The translations under genes and the position numbers were made by a program. Shown piece after piece: positions 1 through 10,904 of a DNA stretch of 64,000 bases. The notes under the pieces were generated by a model, which saw only the letters and a list, made by a program, of their open reading frames with translations, was not told where the DNA came from and did not search any database. Numbering within the stretch: the stretch's first letter is position 1; every line of letters begins with the position of its first letter. The stretch spans positions 17,241,739-17,305,738 of the forward strand of contig CP136062.1 of the NCBI GenBank assembly GCA_032622095.1, read 5' to 3'. This DNA comes from Siphonodentalium dalli (taxonomy: Eukaryota > Mollusca > Scaphopoda > Gadilida > Siphonodentaliidae).

Positions 1-310
1 GAGTTATTATGACTATTTAATCTATACACGGTGACGTCATTCTTAACTGGTCGCGTGTTTCTTTTTCAAATAACGCTTTGGTTTATTGACTGAACTTGCA
101 TTTGTGTTCTGAGTGAGCTTCTCGGTTTAATGGATTATTATTTGGATAATGCACCACGGAACACCATCACCAGCTATAGGGACCCGAAGAAGTACCGGTA
201 AGTACTTTAGTTGGGAATATCATGCCGAATAACTTGGAATTTCAACGATAAGTGTGCGTCGTCGGATTCATTTCCTCCCCAACCAACTTAAAGTTTGAAT
301 TTGAAGTTTA
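1..310. repeat. 310-bp direct repeat, copy 1
   Basis: This stretch recurs almost unchanged at 1913-2222; I see one substitution (around 209 versus 2121). Both copies end with the same GAAGTTTA before the sequences diverge, while the left end of this copy is cut by the window edge. It could be a terminal repeat of a small retroelement whose body is 311-1912, or one end of a 1912-bp tandem duplication. It contains CACGGTGACGTCATTC, which includes a TGACGTCA-like CRE core, and a splice-donor-like ACCGGTAAGTAC. No coding frame is visible. Confidence 0.85.
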
Positions 311-1912
311 ATAAATGTCAAGGGTGACAACCCGTTAGTACTAGCGATTTGATTGGTCAGATTTGGTTAGGTTCACTTCCGCGTTAATTTCTGAAAAAAT
401 TCATTATTCGAATTTTGACTTTGAGCGTGATTAGCTCTTTTTATTTCCCACCCACCCAAAAATTACCCAAAGTATTTAGATATTTCATTTTGTCATTGTA
501 TTGCAGAAAAAGCCAAAAATTTTATATACTGGGATAGTTGATTAACACAATTATTTATATTTTGCATTGCAGTACCGGTACCTGCAATAACTATATATCA
601 TTCTAATTTCTATGACTCGTATGAGTATAATTATAATATATTAATTAGTATGTTTCAATTTTGACATTTTGTTTATGTCATTAATAGTATAATGATATCG
701 ATGTTGGGGAGCATAGCTCCCCACATTTTGGCAAATAAATTTTATATAAAACACTTGGGAGTTATTATTTCTGGGAGATTAACAACTTTAACTTGCGGCT
801 GATATCTTCTTTAGCGCACTTATTTTGGTTTAGCTTATAGCATCTCCATGTATCGGACGTTAAACAAGAGAAACAAGCCGAAATGTAAGTCTTAGTTGGA
901 GTTTCGCCACCCAAGTGGCAGCCATTTTCTGGGTTTTTCACATTTCTAAAAATAGACAGTCTTAAATAGTGGAGAGGTGCGGGCAGCGGTAAGTCCCGCG
1001 TAGCATAGGGGACTGATCTCTGCCTTGCAGTTTGGCAATTATGATTGGTCGCTGACTGATAGTATAACTAAAGCATAGTTTCCTGTCACCGAACCGGTTG
1101 GAAAACTGGTCAAGCTCCCCCTGCGTAACACTCACACTGGATTAATATACAATATAATATCTGCTTTATATTGCCATTGATTTGGAATAAAACATTGTTT
1201 CATCCATGAATTGTTTGTATCTGTCTCCGTTGTGAAGAAATTTGTATCCTACGGCCCGCTGCGTCCCCGACAACAGAGACTACCGTCGCATTGGATTGTG
1301 TGATTGTGTGTTACGCAGGGGGAGCTTGACACAGAATTGATTCCGCGTTCGTCCGCTTATGCCCAAATTTTCGTGACAGGGAATAAAATAAATATTTATC
1401 GCGGAATCGTGTCTCAACAGTCACCTAAACAATGAAATATCGAGCTGGTAACTTCACGTGCCGATGAATAATCATTAAGCAACAGGTATGAACTAAGAAC
1501 AGACTTTATATGGTTCCCCTATCAAAACTTTAAAAAACTTCCCAGGTTGTGAACGGAAGGAAAATGATCTCAACGGGCATCAGCTTTGAGTTGAGATTCA
1601 TGACATGACCAACACAATAGATACAGGTAAGTCATAAACTAATATAAATTTGAGACCACTTAAAAATCACAGATAAATAATTCAAATGACTCATGGGTAA
1701 AACAATTTAAATTATTTGCGTAATTTATCCGTAGAATTTAGAAAGGCTGAGAAATTATCGATAGCCGGTTGCAACGAAAATGGGATACGTAACTGCTCGT
1801 GATAGTTTATAACACATTTTTAACCAAGCCTGGATTCAGACCCCGCACGCCGTGTGCATGATCAATCATTATGGAACATCTGTATTTTACCTGGATTATT
1901 AAGCTTTCAATT
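311..1912. other. Non-coding stretch between the direct repeats
   Basis: No ORF with recognisable content on either strand. If the flanking 310-bp repeats are terminal repeats this would be the body of a non-autonomous element, but I see no clear primer-binding site next to copy 1. It contains the inverted-repeat structure at 1079-1383. Confidence 0.6.
1079..1383. repeat. Inverted-repeat (MITE-like) segment
   Basis: Perfect 23-bp arms lie at 1109-1131 and 1308-1330, from GTCAAGCTCCCC to its complement GGGGAGCTTGAC. A shorter outer pair, TTCCTGTCAC (1079-1088) and GTGACAGGGAA (1373-1383), is also complementary. The 176 bases between the perfect arms are unrelated to each other. This layout suits a small non-autonomous DNA element; I could not define a target duplication. 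Confidence 0.6.
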
Positions 1913-2222
1913 GAGTTATTATGACTATTTAATCTATACACGGTGACGTCATTCTTAACTGGTCGCGTGTTTCTTTTTCAAATAACGCTTTGGTTTATTG
2001 ACTGAACTTGCATTTGTGTTCTGAGTGAGCTTCTCGGTTTAATGGATTATTATTTGGATAATGCACCACGGAACACCATCACCAGCTATAGGGACCCGAA
2101 GAAGTACCGGTAAGTACTTTAGTTGAGAATATCATGCCGAATAACTTGGAATTTCAACGATAAGTGTGCGTCGTCGGATTCATTTCCTCCCCAACCAACT
2201 TAAAGTTTGAATTTGAAGTTTA
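1913..2222. repeat. 310-bp direct repeat, copy 2
   Basis: Second copy of 1-310, preceded by AAGCTTTCAATT. The copies diverge immediately after GAAGTTTA (ATAAATG after copy 1, ACCCTTC after copy 2), which gives a sharp right boundary. Confidence 0.85.
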
Positions 2223-2674
2223 ACCCTTCAATTCTCAGAAACGAAAACAAATAAATTTATGTCAGTTTCGTGTGATGGCATCCGACTGTATGAGGAAGAA
2301 AATGTCATTCTAATTACTATCTAAATTTCACGATCCATGTGTGATAATGCATGGATTTAGGGACATGGCAGCAGGGGTTTGCACGGGTGTCTCACATCCC
2401 CCACCCCACCACAACTTTGATCAAAATTGTCAACAGTTGGATATTTCATACATGACACAACATTAATTGGAACTTTCGCACGGTCACACCAACATTCAAC
2501 AATATTATAGGTTGAGATTGTTCTCGTAGTTTGATTTTCCAACAATTATTAATTGTTTTTGGAACATCATTTGCACATTGTCCTACTTTTGGTGAAAAAA
2601 ATTGACTGAAATGGCATCAGTTGGAAATTTTACGACCTTAGGGTGGGGGGGTCTCAGGTTGGAAATTTCCAACA
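2223..2674. other. Non-coding stretch
   Basis: No gene or repeat recognised. The small reading frame near 2357-2545 has no family features. Confidence 0.5.
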
Positions 2675-3556
2675 ATTGGAATTCCTGAGGCCAGTCTAGA
2701 TGTTCGGAGTTTGCTATTTTCAGGTTCGGATCTCAAAATGTTCTCAGTGTATTCCGTTCCTCTTCTGGTTGTGGCAACAATACTACTGATCCATTTAGAA
2801 TAATGCTAACATGCAGGCTGTGAGGGGCCAGTAACTTTTGGGGAAATCAAACCCCAAAGGGGGGGGTGCAGTTGAAAATTCCAAGGTGGATGCACCCCCC
2901 TCCCAACGCTGAAACCCATCTAGCCACGTCCCTGTCATGGATTTCCATGGAAAATTAAGTTTAGCCTACGACAGTGGACACCGTTCGACTTTCAGTTGTA
3001 TACCCTAATAGGCTATTATGCTTATAGCTGTTGGGGGGGGGGGGGTGTACGTGTACTACCAGAATAGGAATTTACGATGTCACCACCCCCTTTCGTTGAA
3101 GAAAATGCTCAAGCTGCAAACCAGAGTTCGGTCCCATCGCTACGGTGTCTGACGCCCTGTTATGTAGGAGATTGATTTATGCATGGAGTTTGCCGAAATT
3201 TAATGCTAAGTAACTATATTCGAACAACCTCCCCTTAATTCGGTATTTTCCAACCGGTACCTTAAATCCACTTGTCGGTTTGCGCTCCAAAATACACCTA
3301 ATAATATTCTCTTGTGGATGTTTCCCCGTATCGAAATAGGTCGATAAATAAATGTCACAGAAAGATGCTTTGAAGTCATAACAAATACAAGATTGAACAC
3401 GATGTTTGGGTCCCAACCAAAAATCAGCGATTTACACGGAGCGTTCCGTGTTCGTCTATATATGCCTGATATGTTATAAATAAAGAGCGTTCGTTTCACT
3501 TCTGTGCGAAAAATTTAAAACAGCTGGAAAATGACAATGGAAAGTACTTACCAGAG

Positions 3557-3627
3557 CACATGACGCCAATGTATTAATATTTTGTCAACCAGGCCATTCC
3601 TGTGCGATTACCAGTACATACTTAATC
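3557..3627. repeat. 71-bp target site duplication, left copy
   Basis: Matches 4471-4541 over 71 bases with one difference (TTCCTGTGCG versus TTCTTGTGCG). The uninterrupted sister copy at about 59246-59330 (opposite strand) has this segment only once, so the duplication arose when the LINE between the copies inserted. Confidence 0.9.
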
Positions 3628-4470
3628 AATTCAATTCAATTAGTTTATTATGATCGTCAAATTAAGACATTACAGATATATATGGGTATACTATACAATA
3701 TATTTCAGTACAGGTATACATGTATATATTATATATGGCATAATAATAGAATATAGAAATGTTGGACGGTATTCGGTTGTTTCTATATGTCAGGCAGGTG
3801 GTAATAAGCCTCAGGCGGACCTGAATATTTCTAGGATCTTCTTAATAAAAACTGATAGATTTTTAACTGTCTTTTGATTTCGGGAGTTGAAAAGAGCGGC
3901 TAGTTTGTGAGTGTTAGGTCTCTGGTAGTAGTAGGGTTTCAGGTATTTTATTCTAAGTTCATTAAGTTCCCTACATTTCATTACCATGTGATATTCGTCG
4001 CCGATTTCAAGATTACATAGTGTGCAAATTCGGTCTGAGTAATCCGTATTTGTCCAAGTACCATGTTCTATAGGGAGTTTGTGGTTTCTTGTCCGGAAGG
4101 CCATAATATAGTTAACTGATCTGTTATCATCTAGTGTTAGATAATTCTCTGTTTCAAAGTTTGGCTTTATAATCCGGTAAAATGCGTACTTGCTTGATTT
4201 ATATATTGTGGTCCACCATTCTTGTATGTATACGTCGCGTAGTTTGTCAGAAATTGTGCGGTTAAAGCTTTTTATGCTTAGAACTTGTTGGTTGGTCCAG
4301 ACAATACTCATACCGAGGCAATTAAGGGTATCTCGAATACCAATAATCAATGAATTATTAAAAACATTTTCACAATATAAACAATACATAACATAATACA
4401 ACATAAGTGGTAATATATTAGCTTAGCCCAGTACGAGATGGAACGGGTTTTGATTTTCACTGTTATGGGA
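3628..4470 (-). mobile_element. 5'-truncated LINE insertion (843 bp)
   Basis: Lies between two 71-bp target duplications. On the - strand it starts inside the C-terminal coding part of a LINE ORF2, runs through a stop at 3811-3813 and a 3' UTR, and ends at 3628 in a short tail of AATTG-type units (AATTGAATTGAATT) rather than poly-A. Its protein is clearly related to the C-terminus of the LINE at 42434-43930, so both belong to one family. Severe 5' truncation is usual for target-primed reverse transcription. Confidence 0.9.
3811..4404 (-). pseudogene. LINE ORF2 C-terminal fragment
   Basis: The open frame of about 197 codons begins at a non-ATG codon because the element is truncated. The frame also appears to be LINE sequence upstream to about 4470 (SYWAKLIYYHL). 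It shows the conserved tail block FRTRNHKLPIE, then a zinc-knuckle-like CTLCNLEIGDEYHMVMKC and a final helix-rich end, matching residue for residue in layout the end of the LINE ORF at 42434-43930 (FRTRNHNLPIE, CTLCDVELGDEYHIILKC). The reverse transcriptase core and endonuclease are absent, so it cannot act by itself. No host function is implied. Confidence 0.85.
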
Positions 4471-4541
4471 CACATGACGCCAATGTATTAATATTTTGTC
4501 AACCAGGCCATTCTTGTGCGATTACCAGTACATACTTAATC
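4471..4541. repeat. 71-bp target site duplication, right copy
   Basis: Right partner of 3557-3627. The pair brackets the LINE fragment exactly and is unusually long for a LINE target duplication. Confidence 0.9.
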
Positions 4542-5100
4542 GGAGGGGGGGCTTATATTGAGGTGTGAAAGGGTCTATCTGCTCTTTCGAGTATGATTCC
4601 CGGGGAAGTTTTTAGTTTCTGAAATGTGTACATGTACCTATTTATGGTCTCCGAATCAGTGACGTGGCTACATGGTCTTTGTTATGGTGTGTCAACGTTG
4701 AATTTCCTCTTGAACCAGACACCAAACTCCTTCGCGAGTTTCCATTTGCACCCCCCCCCCGCTTTGCATTGAAAGTTTCCAACCGGCACCCAGGCTTTTC
4801 AACTGTTGGCAATTTCCAAATTGAATAAGACTGGAACATTTACAAAATGGTGTTCATTTCAGACAACAATTTTTACTAAAGTCTAAAAGTTGAAAAAATA
4901 TGATACCGGAGGTGTGAACAAAAATATTCCTACTGATTGTTGGAAAATCAGACAATGAAAACACGTACTTAAAGTAATGATGTGTCAGACATGAAATTTT
5001 CAACCCTTTTTTACAATGACTCACGTCACAGGGGTTTGAAACTCGCTCCACTGCCCAGAAATGGGCATACACCCATAGTTGCAAACAAGAAATTAAATTA

Positions 5101-5431
5101 ATTGAGGAAAAACACCCACTGTCCCGAGTGGTATTGATAAGCTATTGGAGGGTCTTCCACTTCGCATGCAAAATAGCAAAATATTATTAATTGATGACTG
5201 ATGTACATGTACAGTACACACATAGTAATAACAATTAACGTTATGATTTGAAACTAACCATGATAGGATATTGACAGTAAGGTGGTATTATCTACTACGA
5301 GTGGTATTAATAATAATAGTACCATTCTAGCATAATATATGTGTACATGATGTATGGGAAATATTAAAGGACAAAACAATAGTTACAATACAATTAGAAC
5401 TTTTTTTTTAATTAATCGCAAGAAGAGCTAA
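5101..5431. other. Non-coding stretch
   Basis: AT-rich sequence with no gene, hairpin or repeat that I can support. Confidence 0.5.
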
Positions 5432-5895
5432 TTGCGCTTAAGCACAATAAGGGAATCTCTATTGTGATTAAGCGCAATAAGGATATATTTAACTGTGCTT
5501 AAGCGCAATAATGGAATTTACAAATTGCGCTTATATAATAAAACCCAATAAGGAATATATTATATATAGAACATAAACTCCCTATAATTCAGGTGGTGTA
5601 GTCCATCTCCATGGTACAATGGGTGGAACAAATATAGGATTATTCTACTATTTGCACAAGGGTGATCTAATGAGAGAGATATTAATTGCGCTTAAGTGCA
5701 ATATTGATGTAATTTCGCTTACGTGTAATAAGGAATGTCTTATTACACTTAAGCGCAATAAGAATATTCCTTATTGCACAGGAATATCACATTGTGCTTA
5801 AGCGCAATAAGGTATCTCTAACTGCGCTTAAGCACAATAACTGAAGGAATATTCTTATTGGGCTTGAGCTCAATTAGAGATTCCTTAAGTTATTG
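5432..5895. repeat. Palindromic mini-satellite, core TTGCGCTTAAGCGCAA
   Basis: Two clusters (about 5432-5560 and 5685-5895) of a 16-bp self-complementary core and its one- or two-base variants, spaced about 30 bases in the first cluster and joined by AATAAGGAATAT-like linkers. The cores lie on an AT-rich background with unrelated sequence between the clusters. Each unit is a near-perfect palindrome, so the array could form cruciforms or bind a dimeric protein. No gene is present. Confidence 0.8.
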
Positions 5896-6241
5896 CAGTT
5901 AATCGAAATTGTCTATTAAATGTCAAGTTGGTTTCCCATAGAGATCATCAACGATGTATATGCGCAAGGTACCTACGCCAGTCTTCTCTGTTGGGATTCC
6001 AATTGTTGGCTTATTAAATATGCACATATGCTTAAGATACAGTCGTGCGCGAAGCGCGCTCCCGTAGGTCGGGTTTTGGATCCCAGTGAATTAAAATATC
6101 ATTGAAATAATCGGCCCCCCCCCCATCCAATAAACATCCATATATTGAATATACATGTTTTTGGAGCAGAATTAGATAGTCCATATTGGACGCCATCATG
6201 GAATTTAATGTTTTTATTTAATTTTCACACATAGTTATTAG

Positions 6242-6560
6242 TTATGTGGATGGCGTTATCATTAAACATCACACCCGTATATTGATTATGTGGATAGAGT
6301 TATCATTAAACCTCACATCCTTATATTGGTTACAGTAATGCCCAAAGTAATTGACCACTTAACCACAGCAGAATTATTGGTAATTTTTCAGGATTTAAAA
6401 TCCTGAAAAATTACCCATAATTCTGCTGTGGTTAAGTGGTCAATTACTTTGGACATTACTGTATGTGGATGGAGTTATCATTACACCTCACATCCATATA
6501 TTGGTTAGGTTATGTATATGTGAGTTATCATTAAACCTCACATCAGTGTGTTGGGGATTA
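6242..6560. repeat. 44-bp tandem repeat interrupted by a MITE
   Basis: Units of about 44 bases of the form TATGTGGATRGAGTTATC, ATTAAACCTCACATCC, NTATATTGGT. The unit starting near 6287 is split by the palindrome at 6331-6463, and the repeat resumes in register at TATGTGG directly after it. At least four units are recognisable, the last ones more divergent. Confidence 0.8.
6331..6463. mobile_element. 129-bp palindromic mariner-type MITE with TA target site
   Basis: A nearly perfect full-length palindrome begins CAGTAATGCCCAAAG and ends with the complement CTTTGGACATTACTG; the centre is GGATTTAAAATCC. It is flanked by TA on both sides. In the surrounding tandem repeat the empty form reads TTGGTTATGTGG, so removing one TA and the palindrome restores the repeat exactly. 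A TA duplication and a CAGT-type terminus are typical of Tc1/mariner-derived MITEs; no transposase is encoded. Confidence 0.88.
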
Positions 6561-7634
6561 TGGACCTTGACTTGGGACCTTTGGTTTTTAACGCAACAAA
6601 TGCGAGTACACCTTATACACAAGTTTCTTGGATAAGATGAGTTTGAAGCCTGCTTACATTTCGAAATGTTGTCAGTTTTGTATCGTCTGCGGCAGAACTC
6701 GGCATGTTGAAGCAAAAGTTACAAGAGATAAAATATTTACGAAACGAGACTATAATACAAATGAAAAATAAATTGAGGGAGGAGTGGGCGATACAGGGAA
6801 CTACTCTTGAGTGCCTAATAAACATACATGTACGATTATTAAAATCGAGGTAAAATTCCCACCTGTATGATCGTTATTTGGTCCTGTACGTTTTTTAAAT
6901 TAACCAAAAGAAATAATTCACCAATCTTAAATTGTGTTATTCATAGATAAATGAACTCTGATCGTTGACAGTGATCAGCACACTGTAGATTCACAGACCT
7001 GGCTATCCATCGAAACTATTTTTGTCACATGGCATCAGTAAACCAGTCAGATGGTGCGTTTTGTTGGGATGTATGGTACTAATATTTCCAATCTGTATGT
7101 TTATTCCGCCCTGTACATTATGCAACATTTTCCAACCTGTACTATTATTCCACCCTGTACTTTTATTAGGCACTCAAGAGTAAGGGTTGAACCGATATAA
7201 ATTTGTAGAGCGATAACGACCAATGTTGACATATCATGCATCTCATGATCTCAACTCTATACTGTTGCAACAAGGCTATAAAATGGGGGGGGGGTGTCAT
7301 AATCTTAGTTATCTCTATATAGTGCCATAATAGTCATTTATGGACTTCTATAATGGTACAATGCAAATTGGAATCAAATTATAAAAATATGTATGTAACA
7401 CAACTACGGTATACGGATGAATATAAAAATAATAATTTAGGCCGGGATTAGATCTTGGGTTGGTTAAATAGACTCGTAGAAAAAGGGGAACGATGAACTG
7501 ACATAAATTAGTAGAGTGATAGCGATCAATGTTGCCATGTGATGCATCGCGACTGTATTGTAGTATTACGTAACTTGACTATAGCGATGAAAAAAAAAAT
7601 TGGACCGGGATTAGAGGTTCGGTTGGTTATTTAA
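6561..7634. other. Non-coding stretch with dispersed motif copies
   Basis: No gene. A motif of the form ATAAATTTGTAGAGCGATAA followed by CGACCAATGTTGAC occurs near 7196 and, diverged, near 7503, 8668 and 8724, suggesting an old low-copy repeat. A G homopolymer lies at about 7287-7295. Confidence 0.5.
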
Positions 7635-7777
7635 GAAATAAATACACGGTGTAGAAGTGTGTATGGTCAAGTTGTACCACAAAAAACTGATTGTAGGACG
7701 ACGCGTAGCGGAGTCCTACAATCAGTTTTTTGTGGTACAACTTGACCATACACACCGATACACCGTGTATTTATTTC
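7635..7777. repeat. 143-bp palindrome (MITE-like)
   Basis: The left arm starts AGAAATAAATACACGGTGTA and the right arm ends with the complement TACACCGTGTATTTATTTCT. Arms are about 60 bases with few mismatches (AGAAGTGTGTATGG versus CCATACACACCGAT), and the loop is centred on GACGCGTAGCGGAGTC. No coding frame. A foldback MITE is the likely origin; no target duplication could be fixed. Confidence 0.8.
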
Positions 7778-8885
7778 TTTTGTAATACGACTGAAAGTTT
7801 ATGGTCACAATTCGACTGAATAGTCAACGAAATACTGCGCTTTTTCGGTCTCAGGTGAGAAAACATTTCGTGGTGTAATTCGTATTGGGCGTACTCGATT
7901 CTTTGCATGGAGTACTCTAGTAATTTGTTTGCGTAAATAATCGTTGTGATTGGCTAAAAAACGATGTGTTTTCAGCGGCGCCCGTGCCTTTCATTTAAAT
8001 TGTACAGGAAATACGATTGCTGTCATTTCTGTGTTGAACGTTGTTGGGACAACATGAATATTATCATCGACTATGGACCATTTTCCTTACACAAAGCGAT
8101 CTAAATGATCTAGTTTACTAAACTAATCTTATTCCCCTTCTGTACTGGTGAACAAGCGCTTTCATTTTCAACTTGATTCCGAAATATCGAATATGATCGA
8201 GATTCGAATCGACGAATGCACAGCCCGGCCCCATGGATTTATTTTGTCATTTAATATACTTATTAAGTAACTTTCTTTGGTCGTAACATATATCAGTATA
8301 TAATAACATCATTTGGACCAAGTTCATTGGCAACCAAACTGGTTTCAAGCGAAAAATCGCTAGAAAATTCGCAAGATTGTCAAGATGTAGCAAAATAATT
8401 CAAAGGGTTACGGGTGCGGGTGTACTCCGTTGATGCCCCGTTTGCGCGGAGTTAGAAAAGACGGGAAAAGTCGCGTGCGGCGATCTGAATAAACCGATAT
8501 TTTTCGTGGTACAATTGGAAAAAGTAGAATTGTACCACAAAACTGGAACGAGATAGCCATGGTAACTCGGGCCACTGGCCAATCAGGACATGGCTTTTAA
8601 GCATAGTTAGGCAGGGTCGTATTACAAATGTGGATAATTGGATATGGAATTCATACCGATGAGACGATAAAAATTAGTGGAGCGATAAAGACCAATGTTG
8701 ACACTTAGTCAGGCGGTTGATACGATAGACCGAAATAAATTTGTCGGGTGATAATGACCAATGTTGACGTATAAAGTAACGCGACTGTACTGTCGCACAA
8801 TTATCAGGTAGAACCTGTCAAATATGGACTCTGGTGGCCAATATGGAACAGCACAGAAAACATTCGCAGGGCCCTAAAATTTATT
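7778..8885. other. Non-coding stretch
   Basis: No gene recognised. Contains two diverged copies of the motif described for 6561-7634 (near 8668 and 8724). Confidence 0.5.
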
Positions 8886-9567
8886 TAACATGGGATCTGC
8901 CATTAAAATTGATTTATGTCGATAAAATTCTTATTTTTCAAAATTTTAAGCTGAAACTTGGTGTGTCTGTGTGGAATACTTATATATTCCTAAAATGACA
9001 GGGTACAGCACGTAATTATTTTTTAGATGGAAGAAATTAATTTTTTTCGATGATAAATTTTAACATGGGATTTGCTATTCAAATCGATTTATGTCGATAA
9101 AACTCTTATTTTTCAAAATTTTAAGCTGAGACTTGGTGTGTCTGTGTGGAATACTTATATATTCCTAAAATGATAGGGTACAGCACGTAATTATTTTTTA
9201 GATGGAAGAAATTAATTTTTTTCGATGATAAATTTTAACATGGGATTTGCTATTCAAATCGATTTATGTCGATAAAACTCTTATTTTTCCAAATTTTAAG
9301 CTGAAACTTGGTGTGTCTGTGTGGAATAGTTATATATTCCTAAAATGACAAGGTACAGCACGTAATTATTTTTTAGATGGAAGAAATTATTTTTTTTCGA
9401 TGATAAATTTTAACACGGGATTTTCCCATTCAAATCGATTTATGTCGATAAAACTGTTATTTTTCAAAATTTTAAGCTGAGTCTGATGTATGTCTGCGTG
9501 GAATACTTATATATTCCTAAAATGACAGGGTCCAGCACGTAATTATCTTTTAGATGGAAGAAATTGA
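8886..9567. repeat. 175-bp satellite, about four monomers
   Basis: TAACA-GGGAT landmarks recur at 8886, 9061, 9236 and 9411, exactly 175 bases apart. Each monomer carries ATCGATTTATGTCGATAAAA, ATTTTAAGCTGA, GTGTGTCTG and CAGCACGTAATTAT. Monomers 2 and 3 look most alike; the fourth is more divergent and the array fades at GATGGAAGAAATTGAGCG. Monomer length in the nucleosome-to-linker range is common in animal satellites. Confidence 0.92.
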
Positions 9568-10904
9568 GCGTGTACTGTCACTACTCAGTCTACTGTGACC
9601 AGTGTGCGCTCAAAATGTAAACAACTTTCTCAAGTGTCGTTTTGGTCAACATATCGCTTTCTCGACGGGGAGATCTGATTGTGGGGCATGTGGGGCATTT
9701 TTAACCAATAAACAAATATTACCCATCCCATATTTTGTCTGAGGTATTCATATCAATTAATTACTTGCATTGGGGCTCACCAAGCTACCAACTAAAATAG
9801 TTTGTTGTTCTAACCAGTAGGCCTACATTTAGAGCAGTTTGGCAGAAAGGCGGTCTGCTATCAACATGCTGTTGTCGAGCCCCCACCCCCGTTGTCCGCA
9901 CGCCCCTGACAGTAAGGATTTAATATATGTGACAATGTGGGTTGGAATAAATATGGTAATGTGTGCAAAAATGGATGTGGCGACAGGGGTTGAACATTGA
10001 GGTGTTATACCACCCCTCCCCAATTTTTGTCAAACTTTTCAACATTTTGGAATTTTCAATAACTTAAATTAATGTCGTGTCAGTCATTCAATTCTTTATG
10101 AAATGCCTAACTGTTGAACATTTTGGTCAAAGTTAATGGGGCGGGACAACCTTACCCGTATGTCTCTGACCTGACAGTAAGATTGCCCACTCTAGGAGGT
10201 TGTGGGTTAGAACAAATAATTAGGTTGATCGCAACATGGAAGTGGCGATAGAGGTCGATGTATTACCCCCCCCCCCCCAAATAATTTCAACATTTTAAAT
10301 TTTCAATAACTTTATAAGTTGAACATCTTAGTCAAAATATGTTTGAGATCATTTCGATAGTTTACATTTCCAAATTTCTAATGAATATCGTGGCAGCCAT
10401 GGAATGCAGGCCTAACGTTTTGGTCATTATTATGCGGTGAGCTAATTTCAAGATTTGGAATTTTCGATAACATAAGTTGAATTTCAGGCAAAATCTTTCT
10501 GAGATCGTCTGGATAGTTTCGGTTCCCAGCAGATATGTAATATTTAGAGTACATTATATTATTTTCTGCAAAGACTATATTATAGCAATTAAATGGTAAT
10601 GTGTTGGATTTCAAACTCAGCATCGAATGGGAGACCAGATAAAACTTGGTCAAGTTGGGAAAACAGATTGGTTCACGGGTGGTTGCAATTTAACCCCTCA
10701 ACAAAGGAAGGCTTTCTGTCAAAGTCCCTGCATATTACCCACCCCCCCCCCCCCCCATCGTTCTCAAACAAATTCCCTGCATATTACCCCCCCCCCCCAT
10801 CGTTCTCAAACCCCGTTCTGCATATCCATTCCGATTTGTCACCAAATGCTGAGATTGTTTATAAAGCAAGTTTTAAAAAAGCTGTTTAATATTCATCGTA
10901 CTAG
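9568..10904. other. Non-coding stretch with a degenerate tandem repeat and C tracts
   Basis: From about 9890 to 10480 a unit of roughly 280 bases, with landmarks TGACAGTAAG, GTGGCGA, polyC and TTTTCAATAACTT, appears two to three times in strongly diverged form. Runs of 9-17 C occur at 10261-10276, 10741-10757 and 10789-10798. The small reading frames across the C runs (10593-10980) are low complexity and I do not regard them as genes. Confidence 0.55.

Larger units (their letters stand above)
2675..5100. mobile_element. Dispersed repeat, copy A (holds a LINE insertion)
   Basis: About 1.5 kb of this block, not counting the LINE at 3628-4470, is present in reverse orientation at 58820-60345 at roughly 85% identity by eye. 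The last part (about 5020-5095, around CAACTATGGGTG and its complement) also has an inverted relative at about 42145-42235. There is no coding capacity and several C/G homopolymers (3033-3046, 4749-4760). It is a degenerate dispersed repeat; the class is unknown because no convincing terminal motif or transposase is visible. Confidence 0.7.
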
